This document shows, piece by piece, positions 8,027-17,360 of a DNA stretch of 63,303 bases. Below the pieces are notes generated by a model, which was not told the DNA's origin, made no database searches, and saw only the letters and a list, made by a program, of their open reading frames with translations. Position 1 is the first letter of the stretch; each line of letters starts with the position of its first letter. Both the position numbers and the translations under genes were made by a program. The DNA is from Mesorhizobium neociceri (GTDB taxonomy: Bacteria > Pseudomonadota > Alphaproteobacteria > Rhizobiales > Rhizobiaceae): NCBI RefSeq assembly GCF_013520985.1, contig NZ_JACDTY010000029.1:1-63303 (forward strand), written 5' to 3'.

Positions 8027-10015
8027 TCAGGACGCCGCCGCCAGTGGTGGCTCGGCTTGGCCGCTTGACCCGTTGTCGTCAGGCGCCACGGAAACACAGC
8101 CGCGGCCGGCGGCCTTGGCCGCATAGCAGGCAGCATCCGCCCGGGCGATGATCTCGTCGACCTCGCCGCTGCCGGCGTGAATCGGCGCCAGCCCGATGCT
8201 GGCATCGATCGCATGCGGCCGGCCCTCCCAGTTGAACTGCAGGCTGCGAACGGCGTCGATGATCGAGCGTGCGGCAATCCTGGCGCCGGCGCTCGAGCCG
8301 GACTTCAGGATGACCGCAAATTCGTCGCCGCCGAGGCGGGCAACGATATCCTTCGGCCCCAGCGCACCGCGAATAGCCTCGGCAACCCGCTTCAGCAAGG
8401 CATCGCCGGCGGCATGGCCACCGGTGTCGTTGACTAGCTTGAAATGGTCGAGGTCGATGAACATGAAATGGTGTTCGCCCGCCGGTTTGGCAGCGCCGGC
8501 CTTGCGGCTCTGGTCGACCAATTCCTCCATGGTGCGGATGAAGCTTGAGCGGTTGGCAAGGCCGGTGAGCGTGTCATGCGCGGCTGCGTAGGCGAGCTGG
8601 CGCTGCAAGGCGCGCGCATCGGTGAAATCCTGGAACACGATGACCAAGCCGCAGAACTCCTGGCGGTCGTTCATGATCGGCGACACCACCTGGCGGATGC
8701 TGCAGCGCGTGTCGTCGCGGCGAATGAGGACGGCGCGGCTGTTCTGGTCGGCGGGGCTGGAACCTCCGAGCGCCGGCCGCGTCATGCCGATCCGTTGCCC
8801 GGTCTCCTCGTCAACCGCCCAGTAGACATGGCCAAGCGTCTTGCCGAGCGCCTCGGCACCTGGAATGCCCGTCAGCTTTTCGGCGATCGGGTTCATGAAG
8901 GTGATGCGGTTGGCGGCATCGGTGCAGATGACGGCGTCGCCGATCGACTGCAGCGTCACCCTCAACCGCTCCTTCTCGTCCGCCAGCGCCGCCGCCGACA
9001 CGATCAGGCTTTCCTCGGTCTGCTTGCGCTGGGTAATGTCGGTCAGGCTGCCAATGGCCCTGATCAGCCGGCCCTCCGTGTCGCGTTCGAGTGTCTTGCC
9101 GCGATCGAGAATCCAGACCCAGTGTCCGTCCTTGTGACGCATCCTGAATTCGGCTTCGAAGAACGGTGTCCGGCCCTCCAGATGGGCGCGATCGGCTTCG
9201 GCCACGTTTTCGCGGTCGTCGGGGTGGATCATCGTCAGCCAGCGGTCGGGGTCGCCGTCCAGCTCGCCATCGGCATAGCCCAGCATCTTCACCCAGGTGG
9301 CGGAGTAGGTTGTGCCGCCCTTGCGCATATCGAGGTCCCAGACGCCTTGACCGGCGCTGGCCAGGGCAAAATTCCAGCGCGTTTCAGCCTCGGCTATGCG
9401 CGCCTCGGATTGCTTGCGCGCGTCGATATTCTCGATCTGCGAGACGAGGTAGAGTGGGCGGCCGCTCTTCTCGTCGCGAATGACGGAACCGGCAAGATGG
9501 GCCCACACCGGCGTGCCGTCCTTCTTGAGGTAGCGCTTTTCGAAGTGGAAAGCGTTGACGGTGCCCGCCCGCATGCCGTCCATCGTCTCGCGACCGATCT
9601 GCACATCGTCGGGATGCGTGATCTGGAAGAAGGTCAGCGCCTCGATCTCTTCCTTGCTGTAGCCGAGCATGGCGGCAAAGGCCGGATTGGTTTCTTGGAT
9701 GCAGCCGTCGAGGCCGACAATGGCGATGCCGATCGCCGAATCCTCCATGGCGCGGCGGAAGCGCTGCTCGCTCTCGGCAATCTGCCGGCGGTCGTCCAGT
9801 ATCCGGTAAATGAACAAAGCGGCGAGCATCAACGCCACGGCGGCGACCGGCACCGATATCAGCAGGCAGAGCTTGAGCACTTCGGCGCTGACGTCGAGCC
9901 GCGACAGCAGCATCGCCACCACGGCGGCGCAAAGTCCTCCGGCCGCGAGCACCAAAGCCACGTGACTGTCAGCCCGCAGGCTTTTTCGTTTCCATCGCGT
10001 CACTGTGCATGCCAC
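8027..10015 (-). CDS. Membrane-anchored PAS-GGDEF diguanylate cyclase
   Basis: A 662-residue signalling protein. Two N-terminal hydrophobic segments (about residues 18-40 and 48-70) anchor it. Three PAS/PAC modules follow, roughly residues 85-205, 210-335 and 345-485. The second resembles the PAS_3 fold (W-x-x-M-I-H-P-D-D) and the first also carries H-P-D-D. The C-terminal GGDEF domain has an intact L-G-G-D-E-F active site near residue 562, so it should make c-di-GMP. The inhibitory RxxD site five residues before it reads G-P-K-D, so product inhibition may be absent. No EAL domain is present. The start is a GTG at 10013-10015 and is moderately certain. It is convergent with the dehydrogenase gene. 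Confidence 0.88.
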   Translation of the reverse strand: MACTVTRWKRKSLRADSHVALVLAAGGLCAAVVAMLLSRLDVSAEVLKLCLLISVPVAAVALMLAALFIYRILDDRRQIAESEQRFRRAMEDSAIGIAIVGLDGCIQETNPAFAAMLGYSKEEIEALTFFQITHPDDVQIGRETMDGMRAGTVNAFHFEKRYLKKDGTPVWAHLAGSVIRDEKSGRPLYLVSQIENIDARKQSEARIAEAETRWNFALASAGQGVWDLDMRKGGTTYSATWVKMLGYADGELDGDPDRWLTMIHPDDRENVAEADRAHLEGRTPFFEAEFRMRHKDGHWVWILDRGKTLERDTEGRLIRAIGSLTDITQRKQTEESLIVSAAALADEKERLRVTLQSIGDAVICTDAANRITFMNPIAEKLTGIPGAEALGKTLGHVYWAVDEETGQRIGMTRPALGGSSPADQNSRAVLIRRDDTRCSIRQVVSPIMNDRQEFCGLVIVFQDFTDARALQRQLAYAAAHDTLTGLANRSSFIRTMEELVDQSRKAGAAKPAGEHHFMFIDLDHFKLVNDTGGHAAGDALLKRVAEAIRGALGPKDIVARLGGDEFAVILKSGSSAGARIAARSIIDAVRSLQFNWEGRPHAIDASIGLAPIHAGSGEVDEIIARADAACYAAKAAGRGCVSVAPDDNGSSGQAEPPLAAAS

Positions 10016-10108
10016 CCCGTGCGCAACACATTTCTGCGGAAAACCTTGGATGATCGATTTTAAGGAAAGGTTGCGCCGGAGCCATCGGCAACACGGTTAA
10101 CCCGCAAA

Positions 10109-10153
10109 CAATTGCCGGCATGATTAAGGATCGGTGATTATTGCCGGCGATTG
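10109..10153 (-). terminator. Possible hairpin downstream of nrsF
   Basis: An imperfect inverted repeat built on CAATTGCCGGCA (10109-10120) and TTGCCGGCGATTG (ending near 10152) begins 9 bp after the nrsF stop codon. There is no clear T-run, so it may act as a weak or Rho-assisted end, or merely stabilise the transcript. Confidence 0.35.
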
Positions 10154-10161
10154 CAGGCCTG

Positions 10162-10800
10162 CTACCAGCGGACGAAGAACCGCCCCCCGAGCGCGCCGAG
10201 CCCGGCAAGGATGGCGATCGCAAGCGTATACCAGGTGGCGACGAAAAGCGGCGAATCGTCGAAGCAGTGCGCGGCATAGAAGGTCGCCGCCAGGCCGCCC
10301 GCAAGCAGGCCCGCGACCGCGCCGGCAAGCACCGGCCGTGTCGGCGCGCCATAGCGCAGCATCCAAAGGAAGATGGCGAGCGGGCCGATGCCGATCAGCG
10401 GGATGAAGCCCATGCAGATCATCATGTTGGAGCCGACCATGCGCGTGCTCCACATCGGCTCCGGCACCATGAACAGTTCGAGAGCCACGGCCACGGCCAC
10501 AAGCAGCGGCGCCGCAAGCATCCAGGCCGCGGCCCGGGCCGTCGAGGCGCCCGGTGTCGACAGCGCCCGGATCAGGCCAAAGGCAGTGGTGGCCAGCATC
10601 AGCGTGAAGACGAATTTCGCCAGGAACCGCACCGTATGCATTGCGATCATGATGTCAGGACGCGGGCCGATGGTAAAAAAGAAGACCACCGCCGCGATCA
10701 CCGCAGCCGCAGCCGCAGCCATCCACCAGGCCGAGCGTAACGGCATCGCCTTGCTGCGCACGTCAGCGTCAAGTGCCTTGATGAGATCCTCGGTTCTCAT
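10162..10800 (-). CDS. nrsF: NrsF-type (DUF1109) membrane anti-sigma factor
   Basis: A 212-residue protein with six hydrophobic helices after a short cytosolic N-terminus (M-R-T-E-D-L-I-K-A-L-D-A-D). This is the NrsF/DUF1109 layout, in which the N-terminus is thought to hold the ECF sigma factor inactive at the membrane. In Caulobacter two conserved cysteines near the membrane are needed to release SigF under heavy-metal stress; here candidate cysteines lie in the M-M-I-C-M-G-F and A-A-H-C-F-D segments. The start codon is one base downstream of the sigF stop, so the two are translationally coupled. The partner relationship is inferred from this family-wide pairing. Confidence 0.88.
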   Translation of the reverse strand: MRTEDLIKALDADVRSKAMPLRSAWWMAAAAAAVIAAVVFFFTIGPRPDIMIAMHTVRFLAKFVFTLMLATTAFGLIRALSTPGASTARAAAWMLAAPLLVAVAVALELFMVPEPMWSTRMVGSNMMICMGFIPLIGIGPLAIFLWMLRYGAPTRPVLAGAVAGLLAGGLAATFYAAHCFDDSPLFVATWYTLAIAILAGLGALGGRFFVRW

Positions 10801-10801
10801 G

Positions 10802-11338
10802 TCATTGCCGCCCGAACCGTTTGGCGATCGCGGCAAGCCCGCGATGCAGCGACACCCGCACCGCCGTCTCGCTGACGCCGAGCTTGGCCGCTGTCTCGCC
10901 GATGGAGCGGCCATCGACCGATATGGCCGAGACCACCGACCGCTGCGCCGGCGGCAAGCCGTCCAGCGCTCGGTTGATGTCGCGTTCGCTGACCGTCTCG
11001 GTTTCCGGCTCGGCAAAGGTCTCGGCGATCTCGTCGATCTCGATCTCGATGCGCCGGCCGCGCCGCCGGAAGGCATCGATGAGCTTGAAGCGGGCAATCG
11101 CATAGATCCACGGCAACACCGGCGCGTCCTGGCGCCAGGTATGACGTTTCACATGAATGGCCAGCAAGGTTTCCTGCACGACATCCTCGGGGTCGACCCC
11201 GCCCTGTACGATCTTGCGCCTGACAAAACCGCGAACCAGCGCGGCGATCCGGTGCAGAAAGTCGGCGTAAGCCCTTTCATCTCCCGCAATCGCGGCCCGC
11301 ATCAGCCGGGAAAGCTCGGCCTCATCCTTGCCGCTCAC
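10802..11338 (-). CDS. sigF: ECF RNA polymerase sigma factor SigF
   Basis: A 178-residue extracytoplasmic-function sigma factor. Region 2 spans about residues 25-95, with D-P-E-D-V-V-Q-E-T-L-L-A-I-H for the core-binding helix and W-I-Y-A-I-A-R-F-K-L-I-D-A-F for the -10-binding part. Region 4 spans about residues 125-175, with the helix-turn-helix I-G-E-T-A-A-K-L-G-V-S-E-T-A-V-R-V-S-L-H-R. The following nrsF gene identifies it as the SigF (ECF16-like) group, which in Caulobacter answers metals and oxidants. The start is GTG, nine bases after GGGAG. A matching promoter lies 20 bp upstream, which suggests positive autoregulation. Confidence 0.9.
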   Translation of the reverse strand: MSGKDEAELSRLMRAAIAGDERAYADFLHRIAALVRGFVRRKIVQGGVDPEDVVQETLLAIHVKRHTWRQDAPVLPWIYAIARFKLIDAFRRRGRRIEIEIDEIAETFAEPETETVSERDINRALDGLPPAQRSVVSAISVDGRSIGETAAKLGVSETAVRVSLHRGLAAIAKRFGRQ

Positions 11339-11357
11339 AAGAGTTCACTCCCCGATC

Positions 11358-11383
11358 TTCGCGCTTCGGCGCTGATTTGTTAC
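11358..11383 (-). promoter_or_regulatory. Candidate SigF-dependent promoter of sigF-nrsF
   Basis: On the minus strand GTAACA (11383-11378) is separated by 16 bases from CGAA (11361-11358). This resembles the GTAACC-N16-CGAA pattern that I recall for the Caulobacter SigF regulon. The -10 element ends about 20 bp before the sigF GTG codon, leaving room for the GGGAG ribosome site. The consensus is from memory, so confidence is moderate. Confidence 0.5.
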
Positions 11384-11471
11384 GTGGCCAACGAAATAAT
11401 GTCCAAGCCAAAGTGCCGCAAAATCACGAAAGTTTGCGGGGGCGGCGACCGATTGAAGCAGCCGGGCAATG

Positions 11472-11500
11472 TTGACTATGATGATCAGGTATTGGTAGGA
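11472..11500 (+). promoter_or_regulatory. RirA/IRO-type iron box overlapping the fbpA promoter
   Basis: TGA at 11473-11475, nine bases, TCA at 11485-11487 fits the TGA-N9-TCA iron-responsive operator known for RirA targets in rhizobia. It overlaps TTGACT (11472-11477), a plausible -35, with a weak -10 (GTAGGA) 17 bp further. The start codon of fbpA is about 56 bp downstream. Repression of iron uptake in iron-replete cells would follow. Confidence 0.55.
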
Positions 11501-11543
11501 GCAGGCGTGCAAAACCAGAACCGCCGAGATTGAGGATGACGCC

Positions 11544-12551
11544 ATGAAATATGCTCTTTCCACCCTGGTCGGCGCCACCGCGCTGACCATCGGCCTGATC
11601 GGCGACCCGGCAATGGCCGCGGATGCCGGCATCGTCGTCTACAATGCCCAGCATGAAAGCCTGGCCAAGGAATGGGTCAAAGGCTTCACCAAGGAAACCG
11701 GCATCAAGGTCACGCTGCGCAATGGCGGCGACAGCGATTTCTCCAACCAGATCGTCGCCGAGGGCGCTTCTTCGCCGGCCGACGTGTTCCTGACCGAAAA
11801 CTCCCCGGCCATGACCCTGGTCGAAGCCGCGGGCCTGTTTGCGCCCATCGACGCTGATACGCTTGCCCAGGTCCCGGCTGATTACCAGCCAAGCAGCGGC
11901 AAATGGGTGGGTGTCGCGGCGCGCAGCACCGTCTTTGCCTACAACAAGACCAAGCTCACCGCCGACCAGCTGCCCAAATCGATGCTCGATCTCGCCGATC
12001 CGAGCTGGAAGGGCCGCTGGGCCGCTTCGCCCTCTGGCGCCGATTTCCAGGCCATCGTCAGTGCATTGCTCGAGCTCAAGGGCGAAGCCGCTACCGCCGA
12101 CTGGCTGAAGGCTATGAAGGCGAACTTCACCGCTTATAAGGGCAACAGCACGGTGATGAAGGCGGTCAATGCCGGCGAGATCGAAGGCGGCGTCATCTAC
12201 CACTATTACTATTTTGGCGATCAGGCCAAGACCGGCGAAAACAGCAAGAATGTCGAAATGCACTATTTCAAGAGCCAGGACCCGGGCGCCTTCGTCTCGA
12301 TTTCCGGCGGCGGCGTGCTGGCCTCGAGCAAGCACCAGAAGGAAGCCCAGGCGTTCCTGAAATGGGTGACCGGCAAGGGCGGTCAGGACGTGCTGAAGAC
12401 CGGCACCTCCTTCGAGTACGCCGTCGGCAAGGACGCTCAGTCCAACCCGAAACTGGTGCCGTTGGCCGATCTGCAGGCGCCGAAGGTCGACCCGGCAAAG
12501 CTGAACTCCAAGAAGGTGACCGACCTGATGACGGCAGCCGGCTTGCTTTAG
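11544..12551 (+). CDS. fbpA: Fe(III) ABC transporter, periplasmic binding protein
   Basis: A 335-residue periplasmic ferric-binding protein. A signal peptide occupies about residues 1-26, with cleavage after A-M-A-A. The mature part starts I-V-V-Y-N-A-Q-H-E, as in FbpA/FutA proteins. The iron-coordinating neighbouring tyrosines are visible in I-Y-H-Y-Y-Y-F near residues 218-224. The V-F-L-T-E-N-S and G-G-G-V-L-A-S-S-K-H segments are also typical. It delivers ferric iron to the FbpB permease. It is first in the operon, with an iron box upstream and an attenuator hairpin after its stop, which would give more binding protein than permease. Confidence 0.93.
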   Translation: MKYALSTLVGATALTIGLIGDPAMAADAGIVVYNAQHESLAKEWVKGFTKETGIKVTLRNGGDSDFSNQIVAEGASSPADVFLTENSPAMTLVEAAGLFAPIDADTLAQVPADYQPSSGKWVGVAARSTVFAYNKTKLTADQLPKSMLDLADPSWKGRWAASPSGADFQAIVSALLELKGEAATADWLKAMKANFTAYKGNSTVMKAVNAGEIEGGVIYHYYYFGDQAKTGENSKNVEMHYFKSQDPGAFVSISGGGVLASSKHQKEAQAFLKWVTGKGGQDVLKTGTSFEYAVGKDAQSNPKLVPLADLQAPKVDPAKLNSKKVTDLMTAAGLL

Positions 12552-12580
12552 TCTGCGTTCGTCCTAAAAGGGCAGCGATT

Positions 12581-12616
12581 GCGCTCCTGCGGGGCTTTCC
12601 GCAGGAGCGCTCTGTT
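12581..12616 (+). terminator. Attenuator hairpin between fbpA and fbpB
   Basis: A perfect 12-bp stem, GCGCTCCTGCGG (12581-12592) paired with CCGCAGGAGCGC (12599-12610), has a six-base loop and is followed by TCTGTTTTCG. It lies between binding protein and permease genes, a common place for partial termination in ABC operons. Confidence 0.8.
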
Positions 12617-12705
12617 TTCGAGATGGCTTCGTCCATGACGACACATTGCGTTTCCGGCCGCGCCTGCGGCGCCCCCGCCCCGGCGGCAGTGGCGCGGTCG
12701 AACTG

Positions 12706-14276
12706 ATGCAATCTGCGGTCGATCTCGCACGTTCAGGCCCTGCAGCCGGGCGGTCGCGCCACCGACAACCCATGTCCTGGATCGCGCTTGCCGCCATCAT
12801 CGTCTCGCTGCTGTCGCTGCTGCCGCTCGCCTTCATCATCTGGATCGCGGTGCAGACCGGCTGGGACACCGTCTCGGCCCTGGTCTTCCGGCCACGCGTC
12901 GGCGAACTCCTGGTCAACACCGTGCTGCTGGTAGCGCTCACCGTGCCGATCGCCATCATCTTGTCGATAGCGCTGGCCTGGCTTACAGAGCGCAGCGACT
13001 TGCCCGGCGCCAGGCTGTGGGCCTGGCTTGCGGTGGCACCGCTCGCCATCCCCGCCTTCGTCCATTCCTACGCCTGGATTACTCTCGTGCCGGGACTGCA
13101 CGGCCTGTGGGCCGGCGTGCTCGTCTCCGTCATCGCTTATTTCCCGTTCCTCTATCTGCCGATCGCGGCCGCGCTGCGCCGGCTCGACCCTGCTTTGGAA
13201 GACGCTGCCGCGGCGCTTGGCCTCGGACCGTGGCGCGTATTCGCACGTGTCGTGCTGCCGCAGCTCAGGCTCGCCATTTGCGGCGGCGCGCTGCTGGTTG
13301 GACTTCATCTGCTTGCCGAATATGGCCTCTATGTCTTCATCCGCTTCGACACCTTCACCACCGCGATCGTCGACCAGTTCCAGTCGACCTTCAACGGCCC
13401 GGCCGCCAACATGCTGGCCGGCGTCCTTGTGACCTGCTGCTTCGTGCTGCTCGCCCTGGAGGTGCTGGTGCGCGGCGAAGAGCGCTATGCCCGCGTCGGC
13501 TCAGGCGCGGCGCGCCACCGGCAGCGCACGAGGCTCGGACGCGCCACGCTGCCCTGCCTGGCTCTGCCTGCCATCACCACGCTGCTCGCCATCGGCGTGC
13601 CCTTCGTCACCATCGGCCGCTGGCTGGTCGCTGGCGGCGCCGATGTCTGGCGGTTCGACGAGATCGGCCTGGCGCTTGGCCAGACGCTGTTCCTGGCGCT
13701 CGCCGGTGCCGTGCTTGCGACCATTGCCGCCATGCCGATGGCCTGGATCTCGATCCGCGCCCCGGGGCCGCTGCAGCGGTTGCTCGAGGGCTGCAACTAC
13801 ATCGTTGGTGCGCTGCCCGGCGTCGTCATCGCGCTGGCGCTGGTCACCATCACCGTACGCATCGCCATGCCGCTCTACCAGACGCTGTTCACCATCCTGG
13901 TTGCCTATGCCCTGATGTTCCTGCCGCGCGCCTTGATCAGCCTGAGGGCATCGATCGCCCAGGCGCCGATCGAGCTCGAACGTGCCGCCGCCAGCCTCGG
14001 TCGGCCGCCGCTGAAAGCGCTGTGGTCGACGACAATCCGCCTATCGGCGCCGGGCGCCGCCGCCGGCATGGCGCTGGTCGCGCTCGGCATCATGAACGAA
14101 TTGACGGCCACCCAGATGCTGGCGCCCAACGGCACGCGCACACTGGCCATGGCGTTCTGGTCCTACAGCGGCGAGATCGACTATGCCTCGGCCGCGCCTT
14201 ACGCCTTCATCATGGTGGCGATGTCGCTGCCGCTGACCTGGCTGCTCTATGTCCAGTCGAAACGGATGGCCGGACG

Positions 14277-14280
<4 letters not shown>
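12706..14280 (+). CDS. fbpB: Fe(III) ABC transporter, fused permease
   Basis: A 524-residue inner-membrane permease with about twelve helices in two homologous halves. Each half carries an EAA loop for contact with the ATPase: one near residues 160-180 (E-D-A-A-A-A-L-G-L-G-P-W) and one near residues 425-445 (E-R-A-A-A-S-L-G-R-P-P). The duplicated layout is normal for FbpB/FutB iron permeases. The start is uncertain: TTG at 12646, the ATG at 12706 and the ATG at 12772 are all in frame and none has a good ribosome site. The ATG at 12706 is used here. Its stop overlaps the fbpC start (ATGA). Confidence 0.9.
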
Positions 14281-15359
<1,079 letters not shown>

Positions 15360-15365
15360 CTAAAC

Positions 15366-16169
15366 CTACCCAACCCTCTGGCCCGTCGCCGGTGACCAGA
15401 GCGGCCAGTTCTCAAGGAAGTCGTTGTTGTGCACGACCAGCCGTCGGGCCGCAGCGTCGATGAGCACGATGCCGTAGGTCGGCGGCGCCTGCTCGATCAT
15501 CTCCTCGCCGACGAGGTCGAGCATGAAACGGGCATGCAGGCCACGCTGCGCGGTGAACGGGATGCCTCCGATCGTGCCGGCAATGTCGCGATGGACATGG
15601 CCGAAGAAGATGTGGCCGACATTGCCGTGGCGTGTCAGCACATCGAGGAAGCGCTGCGGCTGTTCCAGCCCGAGCGGGTCGAGCAGAGGCAGGCCGAGCT
15701 CGACCGGCGGATGATGCAGGAAGATGTAGGCCTGCCGTCCCGCCGCCTCGCCGAGCCGCGCGTCGAGCCAGGCCAGCCGCTTGTCGCAGAGTTCGCCGGT
15801 GACACGGCCTTCGGCCAAGCTGTCCAGGAACAAGAGCGATGCCTGGGGCGTGTCGAAGACCGACTGCACGAAGCCATTGTCGTCGATCGGGTTTCCGGGA
15901 AATGCCGCTATGAGGTTGGCGCGCCTGTCGTGGTTTCCCGGCAGCAGCCGGTACGGCAGCGAAAGCCGGCTTAAAACCGATTTGAGATCGGCGTAGCTTT
16001 CAGGCGCCCCGGTCTCGGTCAGGTCGCCGCTGAACACGCAAAGGGCGGCGTCGCCGTGGCGGGCATTGATGTGGTCGATGCAGCGGTCGAGCCGTTCATG
16101 CAGGTCGACGCCATAGCGGATCTCGCCGCGCCGCCCCAGATGGACATCGGTGACCTGGATGATCTTCAT
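15366..16169 (-). CDS. GpdQ-like metallophosphoesterase (glycerophosphodiesterase type)
   Basis: A 267-residue class III cyclic-nucleotide-type phosphodiesterase with a binuclear metal centre. All metal ligand motifs are visible: D-V-H-L-G near residue 8, G-D-L-T near 48, G-N-H-D near 78, L-H-H-P-P near 152 and G-H-V-H-R near 192. This order and length match GpdQ of Enterobacter, which hydrolyses glycerophosphodiesters and many other diesters. The gene directly follows ugpC on the same strand (77 bp apart), so it probably releases glycerol-3-phosphate from substrates imported by Ugp. It could also act on other phosphodiesters. Confidence 0.85.
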   Translation of the reverse strand: MKIIQVTDVHLGRRGEIRYGVDLHERLDRCIDHINARHGDAALCVFSGDLTETGAPESYADLKSVLSRLSLPYRLLPGNHDRRANLIAAFPGNPIDDNGFVQSVFDTPQASLLFLDSLAEGRVTGELCDKRLAWLDARLGEAAGRQAYIFLHHPPVELGLPLLDPLGLEQPQRFLDVLTRHGNVGHIFFGHVHRDIAGTIGGIPFTAQRGLHARFMLDLVGEEMIEQAPPTYGIVLIDAAARRLVVHNNDFLENWPLWSPATGQRVG

Positions 16170-16245
16170 GCGACTTTTCCTTGGGAGACTGCTTTGCCGT
16201 CCGTCCTGAGCGGACAGGAAGGCACTTGCCTATGGCCTGTAAGAA

Positions 16246-17346
16246 TCAGAACACCGGCTCCGGCACCGAAGCCTTGAACACGTCGAGCCGGGCTCCGGTC
16301 TCGGACGAGAAGAAGTGCAGGTCGGTTTCGGCAAACTGCAGGCCGACTGCGCTGCCCGGCACCGGATGGACTGTCTCCGATGTCACCACCGAAAACGGTG
16401 CACCGTCGAGATCGACATAGACCACACGGCCGGCGCCGAGTTCTTCGACGAGATCGACGGTCGCTTCCAGAGCGGCTGGCGTGCCGGGCGCGACCAGGCG
16501 CACGGCCTCCGGCCGGATGCCGACCGCGACCTTGCTGCCGACCGGCAGGCCCGTGCGCGAAACATTGAGCTTGCGGCTGTCGCCAAGCAGCGACAGGCCG
16601 TCGAGCGTGACCGTGCCTTCGAGCATGTTCATCGCCGGCGCGCCGACGAAGGTGGCGACGAAGCGGCTCGCCGGACGGCTGTAGACTTCGGCCGGCGTGC
16701 CGACCTGCTCGACACGGCCGCCATTCATCACCACCAGCTTGTCGGCCAAAGTCATCGCCTCGACCTGATCGTGGGTGACGAACACCGAGGTGGCGGCGAG
16801 CCGGCGATGCAGCTTGCGGATTTCCGAGCGCATCTGGACACGCAGCTTGGCGTCGAGATTGGATAGCGGTTCGTCGAACAAAAACACCTTCGGCTCGCGG
16901 ATCATGGCGCGGCCCATGGCCACGCGCTGGCGCTGGCCACCGGACAGCGCCATCGGCTTGCGGTCGAGCAGATGTTCGAGCTCCAGCGTGCGGGCAACCG
17001 CCTGGATGCGCTGGGTGCGCTCGGCGGCGGGAACGCCCGATACTTTCAGCGAATAGCCGATGTTCTGCGCCACGCTCATATGCGGATAGAGGGCGTAGTT
17101 CTGGAACACCATGGCGCAGCCGCGCTCGCGCGGTTCGAGCTTGTTGACCACCGTGCCGTCGATGGCGATCGTGCCGCCCGAAATATCCTCCAGCCCGGCG
17201 ATCATCCGCAGCAGCGTCGACTTGCCGCAACCCGACGGCCCGAGGATGACGACGAACTCGCCAGTGGCGATGTCGAGATCGACGCCATGCACGACCTGCA
17301 TCTTGGCGTAGCTCTTCGTGACGTCGCGAATGGTGATGGAGGCCAT
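16246..17346 (-). CDS. ugpC: sn-glycerol-3-phosphate ABC transporter ATPase UgpC
   Basis: A 366-residue ABC ATPase of the MalK/UgpC group. Walker A is G-P-S-G-C-G-K-S-T at about residues 38-46, the Q-loop is in V-F-Q-N-Y-A-L-Y-P-H, the signature is L-S-G-G-Q-R-Q-R-V-A-M-G-R-A, Walker B is V-F-L-F-D-E-P-L-S, and the H-loop is V-T-H-D-Q-V-E-A-M-T. A C-terminal TOBE domain (G-I-R-P-E-A-V) follows. The start at 17346 has a good GAGGAG site; longer open frame upstream overlaps ugpE and is not used. It is the last transporter gene of ugpBAEC. Confidence 0.92.
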   Translation of the reverse strand: MASITIRDVTKSYAKMQVVHGVDLDIATGEFVVILGPSGCGKSTLLRMIAGLEDISGGTIAIDGTVVNKLEPRERGCAMVFQNYALYPHMSVAQNIGYSLKVSGVPAAERTQRIQAVARTLELEHLLDRKPMALSGGQRQRVAMGRAMIREPKVFLFDEPLSNLDAKLRVQMRSEIRKLHRRLAATSVFVTHDQVEAMTLADKLVVMNGGRVEQVGTPAEVYSRPASRFVATFVGAPAMNMLEGTVTLDGLSLLGDSRKLNVSRTGLPVGSKVAVGIRPEAVRLVAPGTPAALEATVDLVEELGAGRVVYVDLDGAPFSVVTSETVHPVPGSAVGLQFAETDLHFFSSETGARLDVFKASVPEPVF

Positions 17347-17360
17347 TGGCCGTCTCCTCG

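Noticed and set aside
13017..14276. Upstream half of a 780-codon frame that runs into fbpC
   Set aside because: It is in another frame over fbpB and rich in Arg/Ala; only the last 360 codons are the real ATPase.
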